Source of the DNA: Saccharothrix sp. | GTDB lineage: Bacteria; Actinomycetota; Actinomycetes; Mycobacteriales; Pseudonocardiaceae | DNA length: 64,000 nt | Reading direction: 5' to 3' | Assembly: GCF_031180885.1 (NCBI RefSeq) | Contig: NZ_JAPSLK010000033.1 | Span: 1-64,000, forward strand | Shown: one piece after another, positions 32,166 to 40,600 of the stretch | How positions within the stretch are numbered: the first letter of the stretch is position 1 | Layout of the letters: every line of letters starts with the position of its first letter | Program-made: the position numbers and the translations under genes | Notes under the pieces: generated by a model | What the model saw: only the letters and a program-made list of their open reading frames with translations | Databases searched by the model: none | Told to the model about the DNA's origin: nothing

Positions 32166-34142
32166 CTAGTGGATCGTCCGCCCTCGCGCGTCCGGCACAC
32201 CCGACTTGCGCCAGAAGTACGTGTTCACCTGGTCACGCCACTCCGCCGCACACCTCGACTGCTCCTCCAACAACGCGGTGACCCGCTCGAACACCTCCGA
32301 CGGCACCCGACCCTCCAGCCGCGCCCATGTCTCGACCATCCGGGACACCTCCTCGCACCCGGCGAAGTGGGTGTCGTACACGTGCTGGATCACCGTCGTC
32401 CCCGAGTGCAGAACGTGGTCGTACGGCACGTGGTGGAAGAACAGCAGCAGTTCGTCCGGGCACGTCTCGACCGACTCGTACACGTCACGCCACGGCGCCG
32501 GGAACTGGCCGGTGAACCCGGTGCCGGTGGCCCGCGAGCGGTCCACGCCGACGCCGTCGCTGTCGGCGAAGTGGTAGGTGCCCCACGACGAGTACTCGTA
32601 GCCGTCCACGTTGGGCCCGTAGTGGTCGCCCGGGTTCACCATGAAGCCGACGCCCAACGGCGCCGTGTACCGCTCATAGGTCCGCCACGAGCCGTCCATG
32701 ATGTCGTGCAGCGCTTCGCGGACCACCGGGTCACCCGGGAACGTCAGGCCGATCCACTCGTCCAGCACGGCTTCCGGCGCGAGCCGGTCGTTCCAGGCGA
32801 GGCGCCCGAAGCCGAACAGGTTGGCCTGCGCCAACGGGTGCCCGGTCCAGAACGGGTCGTCGCCCACGTTCGACACCGCCACCACGCCGCCTGCCGGTGC
32901 GCCCGCCCGGCCGCCGGCGATGTCCGCGACCGTGGGCTCGTCCTCGCCCCACGGCTGGAAGCCGAGCACCTCACGCCACTGGGGCACGAGGTGGCACACG
33001 TGCTTCTGCTGGCCGGTGTACTCCTGCGTGACCTGGAACTCGACCGCGAGCCGGGTGCGCGGCATGGCGGCGATCACCGGCGACAGCGGTTCGCGCACCT
33101 GGAAGTCCACCGGACCGGCCTTCACCTGCACCACCACGTTCGCGTCGAACGAGCCGTCCAACGGTGCGAAGTGGTCGTGGGCCGCGCGCGCACGATCGGT
33201 CTTGCGGTCGCGCCAGTCCTGCCGGTGGTTGTAGACGAACGCGCGCCAGAACACCGTGCCACCGAACGGCGCCAGCGCACGGGCCAGCGCGTTCGCCCCC
33301 TCCGCGTGGTCGCGGCCGTAGGCGAACGGACCGGGGCTGCCCTCCGAGTCGGCCTTGACGACGTACCCGCCGAAATCGGGGATCGCCGCGTACACCTCGG
33401 CGGACGTGCGGGCCCACCACTCCCGCACCGCCGGGTCGAGCGGATCGGCCGTGGGCAGGCCGCCGAGCGTCATCGGCGCGGCGAAGGTCACCGACAGGTG
33501 CACCCTGATCCCGTGCGGGCGGAACACCTCGGCCAGCCGCACCACGTCGGGCAGCAGGTCGGTCAGCAGCCGCGCCTCGGCGCGGTGCACGTTGACGTTG
33601 TTCAGGCAGACCCGGTTGACCCCGATCGAGCCGAGCAGCCGCGCATAGGCCCGGGCCCGCGACAGGTCGGCCCGGACCGCGCCGTCGGCGTAGAAGATCG
33701 AACCACCCGCGTACCCGCGTTCGACCTGGCCCATCACCGGGTGCGCGTCGACGTTGTCCCAGTGGTCCAGCATCCGCACCGGCTGGCGCGGCGCGTGCCG
33801 CTCGGCCTCCGCCGCACCGGTGAACGCCGCCTCGCCCAGCCGCACCACGTGGTGCAAGCCGTAGAGGAGGCCGACGCCGTCGATCGCGCGGACCACCGTG
33901 GTCGTGCCGGCCCGCCCCACCACGAACGCCTCGGGGTCGGTGTCGCCGTCGTCGGGCGCGCACACCAACTCCAGGTCCGCCGGCCCGTCGGCGACCAGCA
34001 CGCCACCGTGCTCGGCCACCGCCGTCGCGACCTCGCCGCGGACCGTGGCGACGACCGGCCCGTCCCCGACGACGCGGACCCGGCGTGAGCCGATCGACCG
34101 GAACGCGGAGGCGGGAAGCCAAGCGGGGTGCACGCCGACCAT
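32166..34142 (-). CDS. aguA: Alpha-glucuronidase, glycoside hydrolase family 67
   Basis: A 658-residue cytoplasmic enzyme that removes 4-O-methyl-glucuronic acid from the non-reducing end of xylo-oligosaccharides. An N-terminal alpha/beta domain precedes the barrel, which shows RMLDHWDNVDAHPVMG, VNRVCLNNVNV, the conserved GGYVVKADSEGSPGPF loop, VVQVKAGPVDFQVREPLSP and EFQVTQEYTGQQKHVCHL; acidic residues in these loops include the catalytic ones. GH67 is nearly diagnostic of glucuronoxylan use, and with GH3 and GH39 defines the locus. GGGAGGAA precedes the ATG. Transcribed from its own promoter toward the main operon. Confidence 0.95.
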   Translation of the reverse strand: MVGVHPAWLPASAFRSIGSRRVRVVGDGPVVATVRGEVATAVAEHGGVLVADGPADLELVCAPDDGDTDPEAFVVGRAGTTTVVRAIDGVGLLYGLHHVVRLGEAAFTGAAEAERHAPRQPVRMLDHWDNVDAHPVMGQVERGYAGGSIFYADGAVRADLSRARAYARLLGSIGVNRVCLNNVNVHRAEARLLTDLLPDVVRLAEVFRPHGIRVHLSVTFAAPMTLGGLPTADPLDPAVREWWARTSAEVYAAIPDFGGYVVKADSEGSPGPFAYGRDHAEGANALARALAPFGGTVFWRAFVYNHRQDWRDRKTDRARAAHDHFAPLDGSFDANVVVQVKAGPVDFQVREPLSPVIAAMPRTRLAVEFQVTQEYTGQQKHVCHLVPQWREVLGFQPWGEDEPTVADIAGGRAGAPAGGVVAVSNVGDDPFWTGHPLAQANLFGFGRLAWNDRLAPEAVLDEWIGLTFPGDPVVREALHDIMDGSWRTYERYTAPLGVGFMVNPGDHYGPNVDGYEYSSWGTYHFADSDGVGVDRSRATGTGFTGQFPAPWRDVYESVETCPDELLLFFHHVPYDHVLHSGTTVIQHVYDTHFAGCEEVSRMVETWARLEGRVPSEVFERVTALLEEQSRCAAEWRDQVNTYFWRKSGVPDARGRTIH

Positions 34143-34181
34143 GTGCGGGTTCCTCCCGTTGCGGGATCGGTGACCTGACCG

Positions 34182-34210
34182 AACCTAGGCCGCTTTCGGT
34201 TCACCGGCAA
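34182..34210 (-). promoter_or_regulatory. Predicted promoter of the GH67 gene
   Basis: On the minus strand TTGCCG (34205-34210), a 17-bp spacer and TAGGTT (34182-34187), about 40 bp upstream of the ATG. Confidence 0.5.
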
Positions 34211-34256
34211 GGAAGAACGGCCGTCCACTTTCGACGTTCACGAGTGTGGACAGCGG

Positions 34257-34267
34257 CGAAACTTTTG
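34257..34267 (-). promoter_or_regulatory. CGAAAC box upstream of GH67
   Basis: CGAAACTTTTG on the + strand, related to CGAAACTATCG (23707-23717, complement) and CGAAACTTTAG (23509-23519, complement) before the GH3 operon. A shared regulator site is inferred. Confidence 0.4.
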
Positions 34268-34511
34268 CGTGGCAACGACTTGGCGGTGGTGCGCCCAACC
34301 GGTCGCGGCGAACAGCACCAGCGGCGCGGGCGCCGGCGGCGGCGCATCGGGGCCGGTGAACATCAGCGCCGGCCCGTCGGCGACCGGCCAGGTGGCCGCC
34401 ACGGCCACGTCGACACCGGCCAGGTCGAGCGCGGCCGGAAGTCCGGAGCACTGGGAGCCGGTGAACGTGCCGGGCCCGTCGTCGACGGGCCCGGCCCGGG
34501 GCTGCCGAACG
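34268..34511 (-). other. Possible protein remnant without a start
   Basis: The minus-strand frame over this stretch reads GPGTFTGSQCSGLPAALDL, VADGPALMFTGPDA, LVLFAATGWAHH, which looks like genuine protein, but it has no start codon and would have to overlap the next gene. It may be a truncated gene end. Confidence 0.25.
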
Positions 34512-35327
34512 TCAGCGGGGCACGAGGGTGTAGTCCGACCCGACCGCCGCGATGCCGTAACGGGGCAGTCCTCCCGTCCCGGTGAACCTGAACGGCCGCC
34601 CACCGCGATCGATGCGCACCCCGCCGCGCGCACCGCCGACGACCACGTCGAGCGCCACCGCGAACTCGACCAAGTCCTGGACCTCGCCGAAGTTCAGGAC
34701 GAACACCTCCGGATCACCGCGCCTCACCTGGTAGGGGAACGACGTCACCGGTGACGACCCATCGGTGTACGGCGACACCCGCGGCGGAGAGGACCCGAGG
34801 TCGACCGACATCAGCCGCGGCGGCACGTCGCTGCCGCACTCGAACCCCGACGGCATGAAGAAACCGGACGTCGGCGGTCGACTTCGCGTGAGGTCCACGA
34901 TGTCGATCCCCATCAGAAGCAGTTCGCTGTCGCTCGGGTTCTGCACGGTGATCTGCAATTCGATCTCACCGGCCGGCGCCAGCGTGGCGGTCTCGCTCTT
35001 CGCCCACTCCCCCACCACATCCGTGTCCCGGGCGTCGCCCTCGACGTGCTGGAGCGCGCAATTGGGCTTGAGCAACGCGGTGTGGTCCACCTGTGGCGGG
35101 TCCGCCACGACAGCGACGCTGACCGTGCCCGCCGGCAGCGCGTGTCCGGCGGTGATGGCCGGGCCGGCTCGCCACACCACGACGACAACCGCGACCAGGC
35201 AGGCACCGACAACCAACACCAACCAACGCCATGACACGCCGACGGTGACATCACCGCCCACCGACCCGGCCTGGACCACCTGCCGGGCCCGCCCACGCAT
35301 GTGGTTGCGCGATCGCTCGGGTCTCAC
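34512..35327 (-). CDS. Membrane-anchored hypothetical protein
   Basis: A 271-residue protein with one N-terminal membrane segment (WRWLVLVVGACLVAVVVVVW, about residues 30-50) and an extracellular C-terminal domain of beta character. The outer part has the paired motif IELQITVQNPSDSELLLMGI, as in proteins that carry an immunoglobulin-like fold, and two Cys (NCALQ, FECGSD) that could form a disulfide. GTG 35327 is preferred because of a GGGGGTGG run upstream; ATG 35300 is an alternative. No close family recognised, and no operon partner. Confidence 0.65.
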   Translation of the reverse strand: MRPERSRNHMRGRARQVVQAGSVGGDVTVGVSWRWLVLVVGACLVAVVVVVWRAGPAITAGHALPAGTVSVAVVADPPQVDHTALLKPNCALQHVEGDARDTDVVGEWAKSETATLAPAGEIELQITVQNPSDSELLLMGIDIVDLTRSRPPTSGFFMPSGFECGSDVPPRLMSVDLGSSPPRVSPYTDGSSPVTSFPYQVRRGDPEVFVLNFGEVQDLVEFAVALDVVVGGARGGVRIDRGGRPFRFTGTGGLPRYGIAAVGSDYTLVPR

Positions 35328-35718
35328 ACCGCCACCCCCGTCGGACACCGGTCGGCGAACCGACGACCCGCCGGTCGTCCGGTTCGCCGGCGGCATCCGT
35401 GGCGATGATCGGCCGGCTGCCCACGAAGCGGTCCGCAAACCTGCGGTTCCCCGACCGCGGTCGGATCGACCCGCCGACGAAAGCCGTGACGATGTCGGCG
35501 CTCGGGCTCGCTCGACGGTGAAGCCGCCTGGCCCCGCCGACCCGCGACCGCGTCCTGGCGGCGTCGAGGGCAGCCGCCTGCCGCTGGTCCGGACAGCACC
35601 GCCGCGCCGGGCTGTTCGGCTGTCGGTGTCGCGCCAGGTGGAGTCCATTGTGGATGAACGTTTGCGTGACCGCCAGGTCTGTTCGGCGGTCCCCCGAGTA
35701 GGCGGCCGGCGTCCCGAG
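35328..35718. other. Gene-free stretch
   Basis: About 390 bp with only Arg/Pro-rich frames on both strands. Nothing supportable seen. Confidence 0.4.
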
Positions 35719-35938
35719 GTGGCGGTGCATGACGCATGGCCGCCCTACGACACCTACGTCAACAGCCCCCAGGAAGGTGACCGGCTGGATCAGGAGACGG
35801 CCCGAAGAGTCGACCGACGGTGAACGGGAACACCTGGATCGGATACTGCTCCCTTCCGATCAGGTAGCGGCCACCGGCCGACTCGGCGCGGCGTTCGCCT
35901 CGCTGCTGCGTCAACGCCGTGGACACGCTGGTCCATGA
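35719..35938 (+). pseudogene. Transposase scraps (ISL3-like, perhaps also IS66-like)
   Basis: From 35777 the frame reads VTGWIRRRPEESTDGEREHL and LGAAFASLLRQRRGHA, similar to the C-terminal part of ISL3-family transposases. Just before it, in another frame, VAVHDAWPPYDTYVN resembles the HDxWxPY block of IS66-type transposases. Both are short, truncated pieces with no inverted repeats visible; family names are tentative. Confidence 0.4.
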
Positions 35939-36021
35939 TCCGCATCACCAGCCGCCGACTCACCCGACACCAGTGGCTCCGAAACGGCTGCTCATGTGCT
36001 GCCGAACCGCCCACCAACCCC

Positions 36022-37866
36022 TCAGCCGCCGAAGGTCGCGTTCACCCACGCGGTCAGCTCGGCCCGTGCGGCGGCCACCGACCCGGTCGACGCGCCGTTG
36101 GTCACCAGCGCGAAGTGCAGGCCCGACGCCCGGGTGGACAGCAGCAGCCGGTTCACCCCGGACGTGCCCGGTTCCGGCGCGACGGCCACCGGTTCGGCGC
36201 CCGTGTAGGCGGGCAGGCCGGTCACGGCCGCGAGATCGCTCACCACCGTGGTCGACGCGGGCGGGAACGACGACGGCAGGTGCAGCTCCGTCGGCGCGGC
36301 GACACCGTTGCCGCGCCACACGAGCACACCGAACTGCCCGGCGCCGACCAGCGCCCGCACCGCGGGCATCGTGTCGGGAACGCGGTTCCACGACAGCACC
36401 GTGCCGCCGTCGCGGCCGCGGTCCTCGTAGGTGAACGCCGCCGTGCGGCCCGCGACCGCACGCGGGAACAGCCGGTCCACCACCCGACCCTCCACCGTGA
36501 GCACGTGGTTCCCGCCGTCGTCGACGCGCACGGCGGAGAAGTGCTCGTCGTTCATCGCGTCACCCTCGGTGCGGACCTTGTCCGGGTTGTCGTTCATCAG
36601 CTCGTGGTGGCGGCCGTAGTTGACGTCCCAGTGCCACTGGCTGCCCGACAGCACGGGACCGGACCCCGCCGCGTCGGCCCACCACCGCGCGCCGGACAGC
36701 CGGGAGTCCAGCGCCTGGTACATCGCCTTCAACACGGTCGGGTTCTTGTCCGACGTGTACCCGGCGACCGGGTGGCCGAACTCCGACACGATCCCGGCCG
36801 TGCCGAGCGCGCTCGCCCGGTCGCGGATCCGGTTGAAGTCCGCCGTGTACTCGCCGTCGCCCGCCTTGCCCGGCTTGAGCAGCCCCGACTGCGCCCGGCC
36901 GTCGTAGAAGTGCGAGTTGAACGCGAAGCGCTCGCCGAGCGCGGGCACGGCGGTGAACCCGCCCGGTTCGGCGAAGAAGTCCACGTTCTGGTTCCAGAAC
37001 ACCAGCGGTTCGACGAACGCGGGCTTGTCGGCCCAACCCGCCTCGTCCATCCGCTGCCGGAACTGCCGGTAGAAGGGCATGAGCACGTCACGTTCCCAGG
37101 CCACGCCGTCCTGGCCCTGGTCGTACCGCCCGGCGTAGGGCTCGTTGAGGGGGTTCACGCCGAGCACGAGGCGGAACGCGTCGGCGGGCAGCGCGGACTT
37201 CACGTGCCGCATCGCCTCGCCCGCCTGGTGCAGGAACTCGTCGCGGATGCGGATCGGTCCGGCGGAGGTGGTGACCTCGCGGTTGTGCCAGAAGTCGTAC
37301 ACGGCGGCGGTCACCGCGTTGTTGTTCTTCATGTTCTGGCCCCAGTGCACGCAGATCCCGCACGACTCCTTCGGGTAGCCGCCCGCGCGCACGACCCACT
37401 CCGGCGCGCCGTCGCCGGTGTACCAGCTGTCGCGGTTGAAGATGTAGCGCGAGTACAGGTCCTGGTGGAAGTCGAGGTAGACCCGGATGCCCTGGTCGGT
37501 GAACGCGCGGACCTGCTCGGCGACCCGGTCGAGGTAGGCGTGGTCGATCCGGCGCGGCTCCGGCTCGACCCACGCCCACGTGACCAGGAAGCGCACCGCG
37601 TTCGCGCCGGTCATCCGGCGCATCGCCACCGCGGACGACCGCGCGTCCGCCGTGCTCGCGAACGGCAGGCCGCGGTGTTCGGCGAGCTTGGCCGTGCCGG
37701 ACACGTTGAACCCGCGCAGCACCACCTCACGGCCGTGCTGGTCGCGGAACGCGCCGTCGGCGACCACCACGGTGCTGTCGTCGAACCACAGCCCGTTCGG
37801 CGCCGCGACGCTCGGCGACGCCAGCGACATCAACAGCAGCACGAGCACGAGCATCGATCGCTTCAC
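36022..37866 (-). CDS. Secreted glycoside hydrolase family 5 enzyme
   Basis: A 614-residue exported enzyme. The signal peptide (SMLVLVLLLMSLASPSVAA) is followed by a TIM barrel. Landmarks are VLRGFNVSGTAKL, ANAVRFLVTWAWVEPEP, VYLDFHQDLYSRYIF (His/Asp), the acid/base in GVNPLNEPYAGR (Glu) and the nucleophile in GIVSEFGHPVAGY (Glu). The C-terminal 150 residues form a beta domain. The FHQDLYSR block is common in the endoglycoceramidase-like branch of GH5, so glycolipid or complex glycan substrates are possible, as well as plant glucans. GTG start with GAGGGA at eight bases. Monocistronic. Confidence 0.85.
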   Translation of the reverse strand: MKRSMLVLVLLLMSLASPSVAAPNGLWFDDSTVVVADGAFRDQHGREVVLRGFNVSGTAKLAEHRGLPFASTADARSSAVAMRRMTGANAVRFLVTWAWVEPEPRRIDHAYLDRVAEQVRAFTDQGIRVYLDFHQDLYSRYIFNRDSWYTGDGAPEWVVRAGGYPKESCGICVHWGQNMKNNNAVTAAVYDFWHNREVTTSAGPIRIRDEFLHQAGEAMRHVKSALPADAFRLVLGVNPLNEPYAGRYDQGQDGVAWERDVLMPFYRQFRQRMDEAGWADKPAFVEPLVFWNQNVDFFAEPGGFTAVPALGERFAFNSHFYDGRAQSGLLKPGKAGDGEYTADFNRIRDRASALGTAGIVSEFGHPVAGYTSDKNPTVLKAMYQALDSRLSGARWWADAAGSGPVLSGSQWHWDVNYGRHHELMNDNPDKVRTEGDAMNDEHFSAVRVDDGGNHVLTVEGRVVDRLFPRAVAGRTAAFTYEDRGRDGGTVLSWNRVPDTMPAVRALVGAGQFGVLVWRGNGVAAPTELHLPSSFPPASTTVVSDLAAVTGLPAYTGAEPVAVAPEPGTSGVNRLLLSTRASGLHFALVTNGASTGSVAAARAELTAWVNATFGG

Positions 37867-38039
37867 TGCGGCCGTCCCTCACTCGACAGAAGATGAAGGC
37901 ATTTCACGTTCAGCGTAGCGAATCATCGTCGTTCCACAAGTGCCGCTGAGGGCGCGCTTCGCACCAGGACGAACGAGTCCGGTTCGACCACGAGGTACGC
38001 TCGCCGACGCACCAGGGCGGCGGGCTGCCGCGTCGCTTG

Positions 38040-38066
38040 ATGAAGAAATCTTCATGCTCGTTTAAT
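38040..38066 (+). promoter_or_regulatory. Response-regulator box before the two-component operon
   Basis: ATGAA-N6-TTCAT (38040-38055) continued by TTAAT six bases later, so TTCAT-like units repeat every 11 bp, the spacing of OmpR-type sites. The same ATGAA-N6-TTCAT element occurs at 40540-40555. Confidence 0.55.
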
Positions 38067-38397
38067 GATTCCGTCGATGCTGAGAGCGATGCTCGGACGT
38101 GTGACCCCCTCGCGCCGCACGGCAGCTCTGCTCGCCGCTGCCGCGGCCCTGTACGCGGCGGTCTTCGTCGTCTTCACCCTGGCCGGCCAGGCCGAGCCGC
38201 CCCGGATACCCGCCGAGGTGACGATCGGGGAGTCCGCCTCGTCGCCCGGCGCGACCACGTCGCCGCCGCCGACCACGCAGGAACCGCCGCCGACCACGCA
38301 GGAACCGCCCCCGGCCACGCAGGAACCGCCGCCGCCCGTGACCACGGTCGTGCCCCCGCCACCGCCGGTCGGAGACGATGACGATGACGACGACTGA
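38065..38397 (+). CDS. Proline-rich single-span membrane protein
   Basis: A 110-residue protein with one membrane segment (LLAAAAALYAAVFVVFTLA) after a basic start, then an outer tail rich in Pro/Thr with three PPTTQEP-like repeats, ending in seven Asp. It overlaps the kinase gene by 20 bp in a different frame, so it is the first gene of that operon. It may be an accessory or spacer protein of the sensor, but this is inference. The start is uncertain: ATG 38065 lies within the regulator box, and ATG 38077, ATG 38089 or GTG 38101 are in frame and may be used without a leader. Confidence 0.55.
   Translation: MIPSMLRAMLGRVTPSRRTAALLAAAAALYAAVFVVFTLAGQAEPPRIPAEVTIGESASSPGATTSPPPTTQEPPPTTQEPPPATQEPPPPVTTVVPPPPPVGDDDDDDD
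38271..38333 (+). repeat. Three 21-bp tandem repeats
   Basis: GACCACGCAGGAACCGCC begins at 38271 and 38292, with a one-base variant (GGCCACG...) at 38313; period 21 bp. It codes for the PTTQEPP repeats of the membrane protein. Confidence 0.85.
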
Positions 38398-39862
38398 TCC
38401 CGTGCGGGGCACCGGCGGGCGTCGGCGAGGACGGGGCACCCGCATCCCGGCCCGGGTGAAGATCATGGCGTGGATGCTCGGGCTGATGGTGCTCGTGCTG
38501 TCCACCGTGGTGCTGGTGGTGTGGCAGCTCCTCGTGTCCGGCATGGACGACCGGGTGGCCAAGGCGATCGGGCAGGAGGCCGGCGAGTTCCACAACTTCG
38601 CCGGTGAGGCGAAGGACCCGGCCACCGGGCAGCCGATCACCGATCCGGGGCGGCTGCTGGACGCACACCTGCGCGCGCAGTACCCCGATGCCTTCGAGGT
38701 GCACCTCGGGATCACCGGGACGGGTGACGACCTGCACGTGTGGCGTCAGGGTGTGCCGCCGTACGACATCGTCGCCGACGGCCCGCTGCTGCGGACGATC
38801 GTCACCTCCCCGACGCCCTACGGCGAGGCCGAGACCCCGGCCGGGCCGTTCCGCTGGGCCAAGGTCCACGCGCTGCCGCGAAAGGGGACCGGTGTCAGCG
38901 CGGACGGGTGGTTCGTCACCGGGTACTTCCTGGACGGGCTCGGCGCGCAGGACCGTCGGACCATCGAGCTGCTGGTGCTGGTCAGCGCGGTGGGGCTGGT
39001 CGTGGCGGCAGTGGTGGCGTGGCTGGTCGCGGGCGAGATCCTGGCGCCGGTCCGGATGGTGCGGTCGGCTGCGGCGCAGATCGGCGAGGAGGACCTGAGG
39101 CGACGCATCCCGGTGCACGGCCGTGACGACATCGCGGCGTTGGCCGAGCAGTTCAACGCGATGCTCGACCGGCTCGAACAGGCGTTCCGGGCGCAGCGGG
39201 AGTTCCTGGACGACGCGAGCCACGAACTGCGCACACCCATCACGATCGTGCGCGGTCACCTGGAGGTGATGGGCGACGACCCCGCGGAACGGGCCGAGGT
39301 GGTGCGGCTGTGCACCGACGAGCTGGACCGGATGAGCCGCATCGTGGAGGACCTGCTGTTGCTGGCCAAGGCGCAGCGGCCGGACTTCCTGCGCCCGGAA
39401 GAGGTGTCCGTCGCCGAGCTGACCAGCGACATCGACGCCAAGGTCCGGGCGCTCGGCCCGCGCATGTGGGTGCTGGAGACGTTGGGCGAGGGCACGGCGT
39501 GGCTCGATCCGCAGCGGGTGACCCAGGCGGTCGTGCAACTGGCCCAGAACGCGGTGCAGCACACCTCCGAGGGTGACGAGATCCGTCTGGGGTCGTCGTT
39601 GTGGAACGGCGCGGTGTCCTTGTGGATCAGCGACAACGGCTGCGGCATCGTGCCCGCCGACCTGGAGCGGATCTTCGAGCGGTTCGCCAGGGGATCGGGC
39701 AGGCCGGCCGACCGGGGTGGCGCCGGGCTGGGGCTCGCGATCGTGAAAGCCATCGCCGAAGGGCACCGGGGGACGGTCAAGGTGCTCTCCGAGCCCGGGA
39801 AGGGCACCACCGTGGGAATCGAACTGCCCGCCGGGCCATCCACTGTGGAGGGTGCGGGATGA
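38378..39862 (+). CDS. Sensor histidine kinase
   Basis: A 494-residue membrane kinase. The first span (IMAWMLGLMVLVLSTVVLVVW) and second (LVLVSAVGLVVAAVVAWLVAG) flank a ~150-residue outer sensor domain. A HAMP linker follows (APVRMVRSAAAQIGEEDL). The H-box is DDASHELRTPI with the phospho-accepting His, the N-box AQNAVQHT, and G-boxes DNGCGI and GGAGLGLAIVKAI. It phosphorylates the adjacent OmpR-type regulator. ATG 38378 or 38384; GGAG lies at a better distance from the second. The stop overlaps the regulator start (ATGA). The signal sensed is unknown; a carboxylate is suggested by the downstream transporter. Confidence 0.93.
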   Translation: MTMTTTDPVRGTGGRRRGRGTRIPARVKIMAWMLGLMVLVLSTVVLVVWQLLVSGMDDRVAKAIGQEAGEFHNFAGEAKDPATGQPITDPGRLLDAHLRAQYPDAFEVHLGITGTGDDLHVWRQGVPPYDIVADGPLLRTIVTSPTPYGEAETPAGPFRWAKVHALPRKGTGVSADGWFVTGYFLDGLGAQDRRTIELLVLVSAVGLVVAAVVAWLVAGEILAPVRMVRSAAAQIGEEDLRRRIPVHGRDDIAALAEQFNAMLDRLEQAFRAQREFLDDASHELRTPITIVRGHLEVMGDDPAERAEVVRLCTDELDRMSRIVEDLLLLAKAQRPDFLRPEEVSVAELTSDIDAKVRALGPRMWVLETLGEGTAWLDPQRVTQAVVQLAQNAVQHTSEGDEIRLGSSLWNGAVSLWISDNGCGIVPADLERIFERFARGSGRPADRGGAGLGLAIVKAIAEGHRGTVKVLSEPGKGTTVGIELPAGPSTVEGAG

Positions 39863-40524
39863 CCGGCCGGATCCTGATCGTCGAGGACGAGCAGCGCATC
39901 GCGTCGTTCGTGGAGAAGGGGTTGCGGGCCAACGGGTTCACGACCAGCGTCGTCGGTGACGGTGACACGGCGCTCGCCTGGGCGTTGACCGGTGACTTCG
40001 ACCTCGTCGTGCTGGACCTCGGGTTGCCGGGCCGGGACGGGTTCTCCGTGCTGCGGGCGATGCGTGAGGCCAAGGTGGCCACACCGGTGGTCATCCTGAC
40101 CGCCCGGGACTCGGTGCACGACACGGTCGCCGGCCTGGAGGGCGGCGCGGACGACTACATGACCAAGCCGTTCCGGTTCGAGGAGCTGCTGGCCAGGGTC
40201 CGGCTGCGCCTGCGGCCGGCGGACCGGGCGCCCGAGGTGACCGTGCTGCGGCACGAGGACCTGTCGCTCGACCTGCGGACCAGGCGGGCCCGGCTGCCCG
40301 AGGCGGTCATCGACCTGACGGCCCGGGAGTTCGCCTTGCTGGAACTGTTCCTGCGGCACCCCGGGCAGGTGTTGGCCAGGGAGCAGATCCTCTCGCACGT
40401 CTGGGGCTACGACTTCGACCCGGGCTCGAACGTGGTCGACGTGTACGTCCGGGCGCTGCGCCGCAAGATCGGCAACGACCGCATCCGGACCGTGCGGGGC
40501 ATGGGCTACCGGCTCGGCGTGTAG
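39859..40524 (+). CDS. OmpR-family response regulator
   Basis: A 221-residue regulator. Receiver domain 1-115: acidic pair VEDE, phospho-acceptor Asp in VVLDLGLPG, Thr in ILTARD and Lys in MTKPF. The C-terminal winged helix (130-221) has LTAREFALLELFLRHPGQVL, VWGYDFDPGSNVVDVYVRAL and IRTVRGMGYRLG. Coupled to the kinase by ATGA. The ATGA A-N6-TTCAT boxes before its own operon and before the transporter gene are likely targets. Confidence 0.94.
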   Translation: MTGRILIVEDEQRIASFVEKGLRANGFTTSVVGDGDTALAWALTGDFDLVVLDLGLPGRDGFSVLRAMREAKVATPVVILTARDSVHDTVAGLEGGADDYMTKPFRFEELLARVRLRLRPADRAPEVTVLRHEDLSLDLRTRRARLPEAVIDLTAREFALLELFLRHPGQVLAREQILSHVWGYDFDPGSNVVDVYVRALRRKIGNDRIRTVRGMGYRLGV

Positions 40525-40539
40525 CCCGGCGACGGCCGG

Positions 40540-40577
40540 ATGAAGGCGGTTTCATCAACCGCTCACGGGTTGTTCAG
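40540..40577 (+). promoter_or_regulatory. Response-regulator box before the transporter operon
   Basis: ATGAA-N6-TTCAT (40540-40555), then CTCAC and TTCAG at further 11-bp steps (40562-40566, 40573-40577). It matches the box at 38040-38066 and lies 24 bp before the transporter ATG. Confidence 0.55.
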
Positions 40578-40600
40578 GCTCCCGCCGCAAGCTGGTCGTC

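Noticed and set aside
38260..38340. CRISPR-like short repeats
   Set aside because: Three 21-bp units without spacers, in frame, coding for PTTQEPP; a coding tandem repeat.
38174..39766. Long minus-strand frame opposite the histidine kinase
   Set aside because: Antisense of a clearly coding kinase gene; Arg/His-rich composition without motifs.
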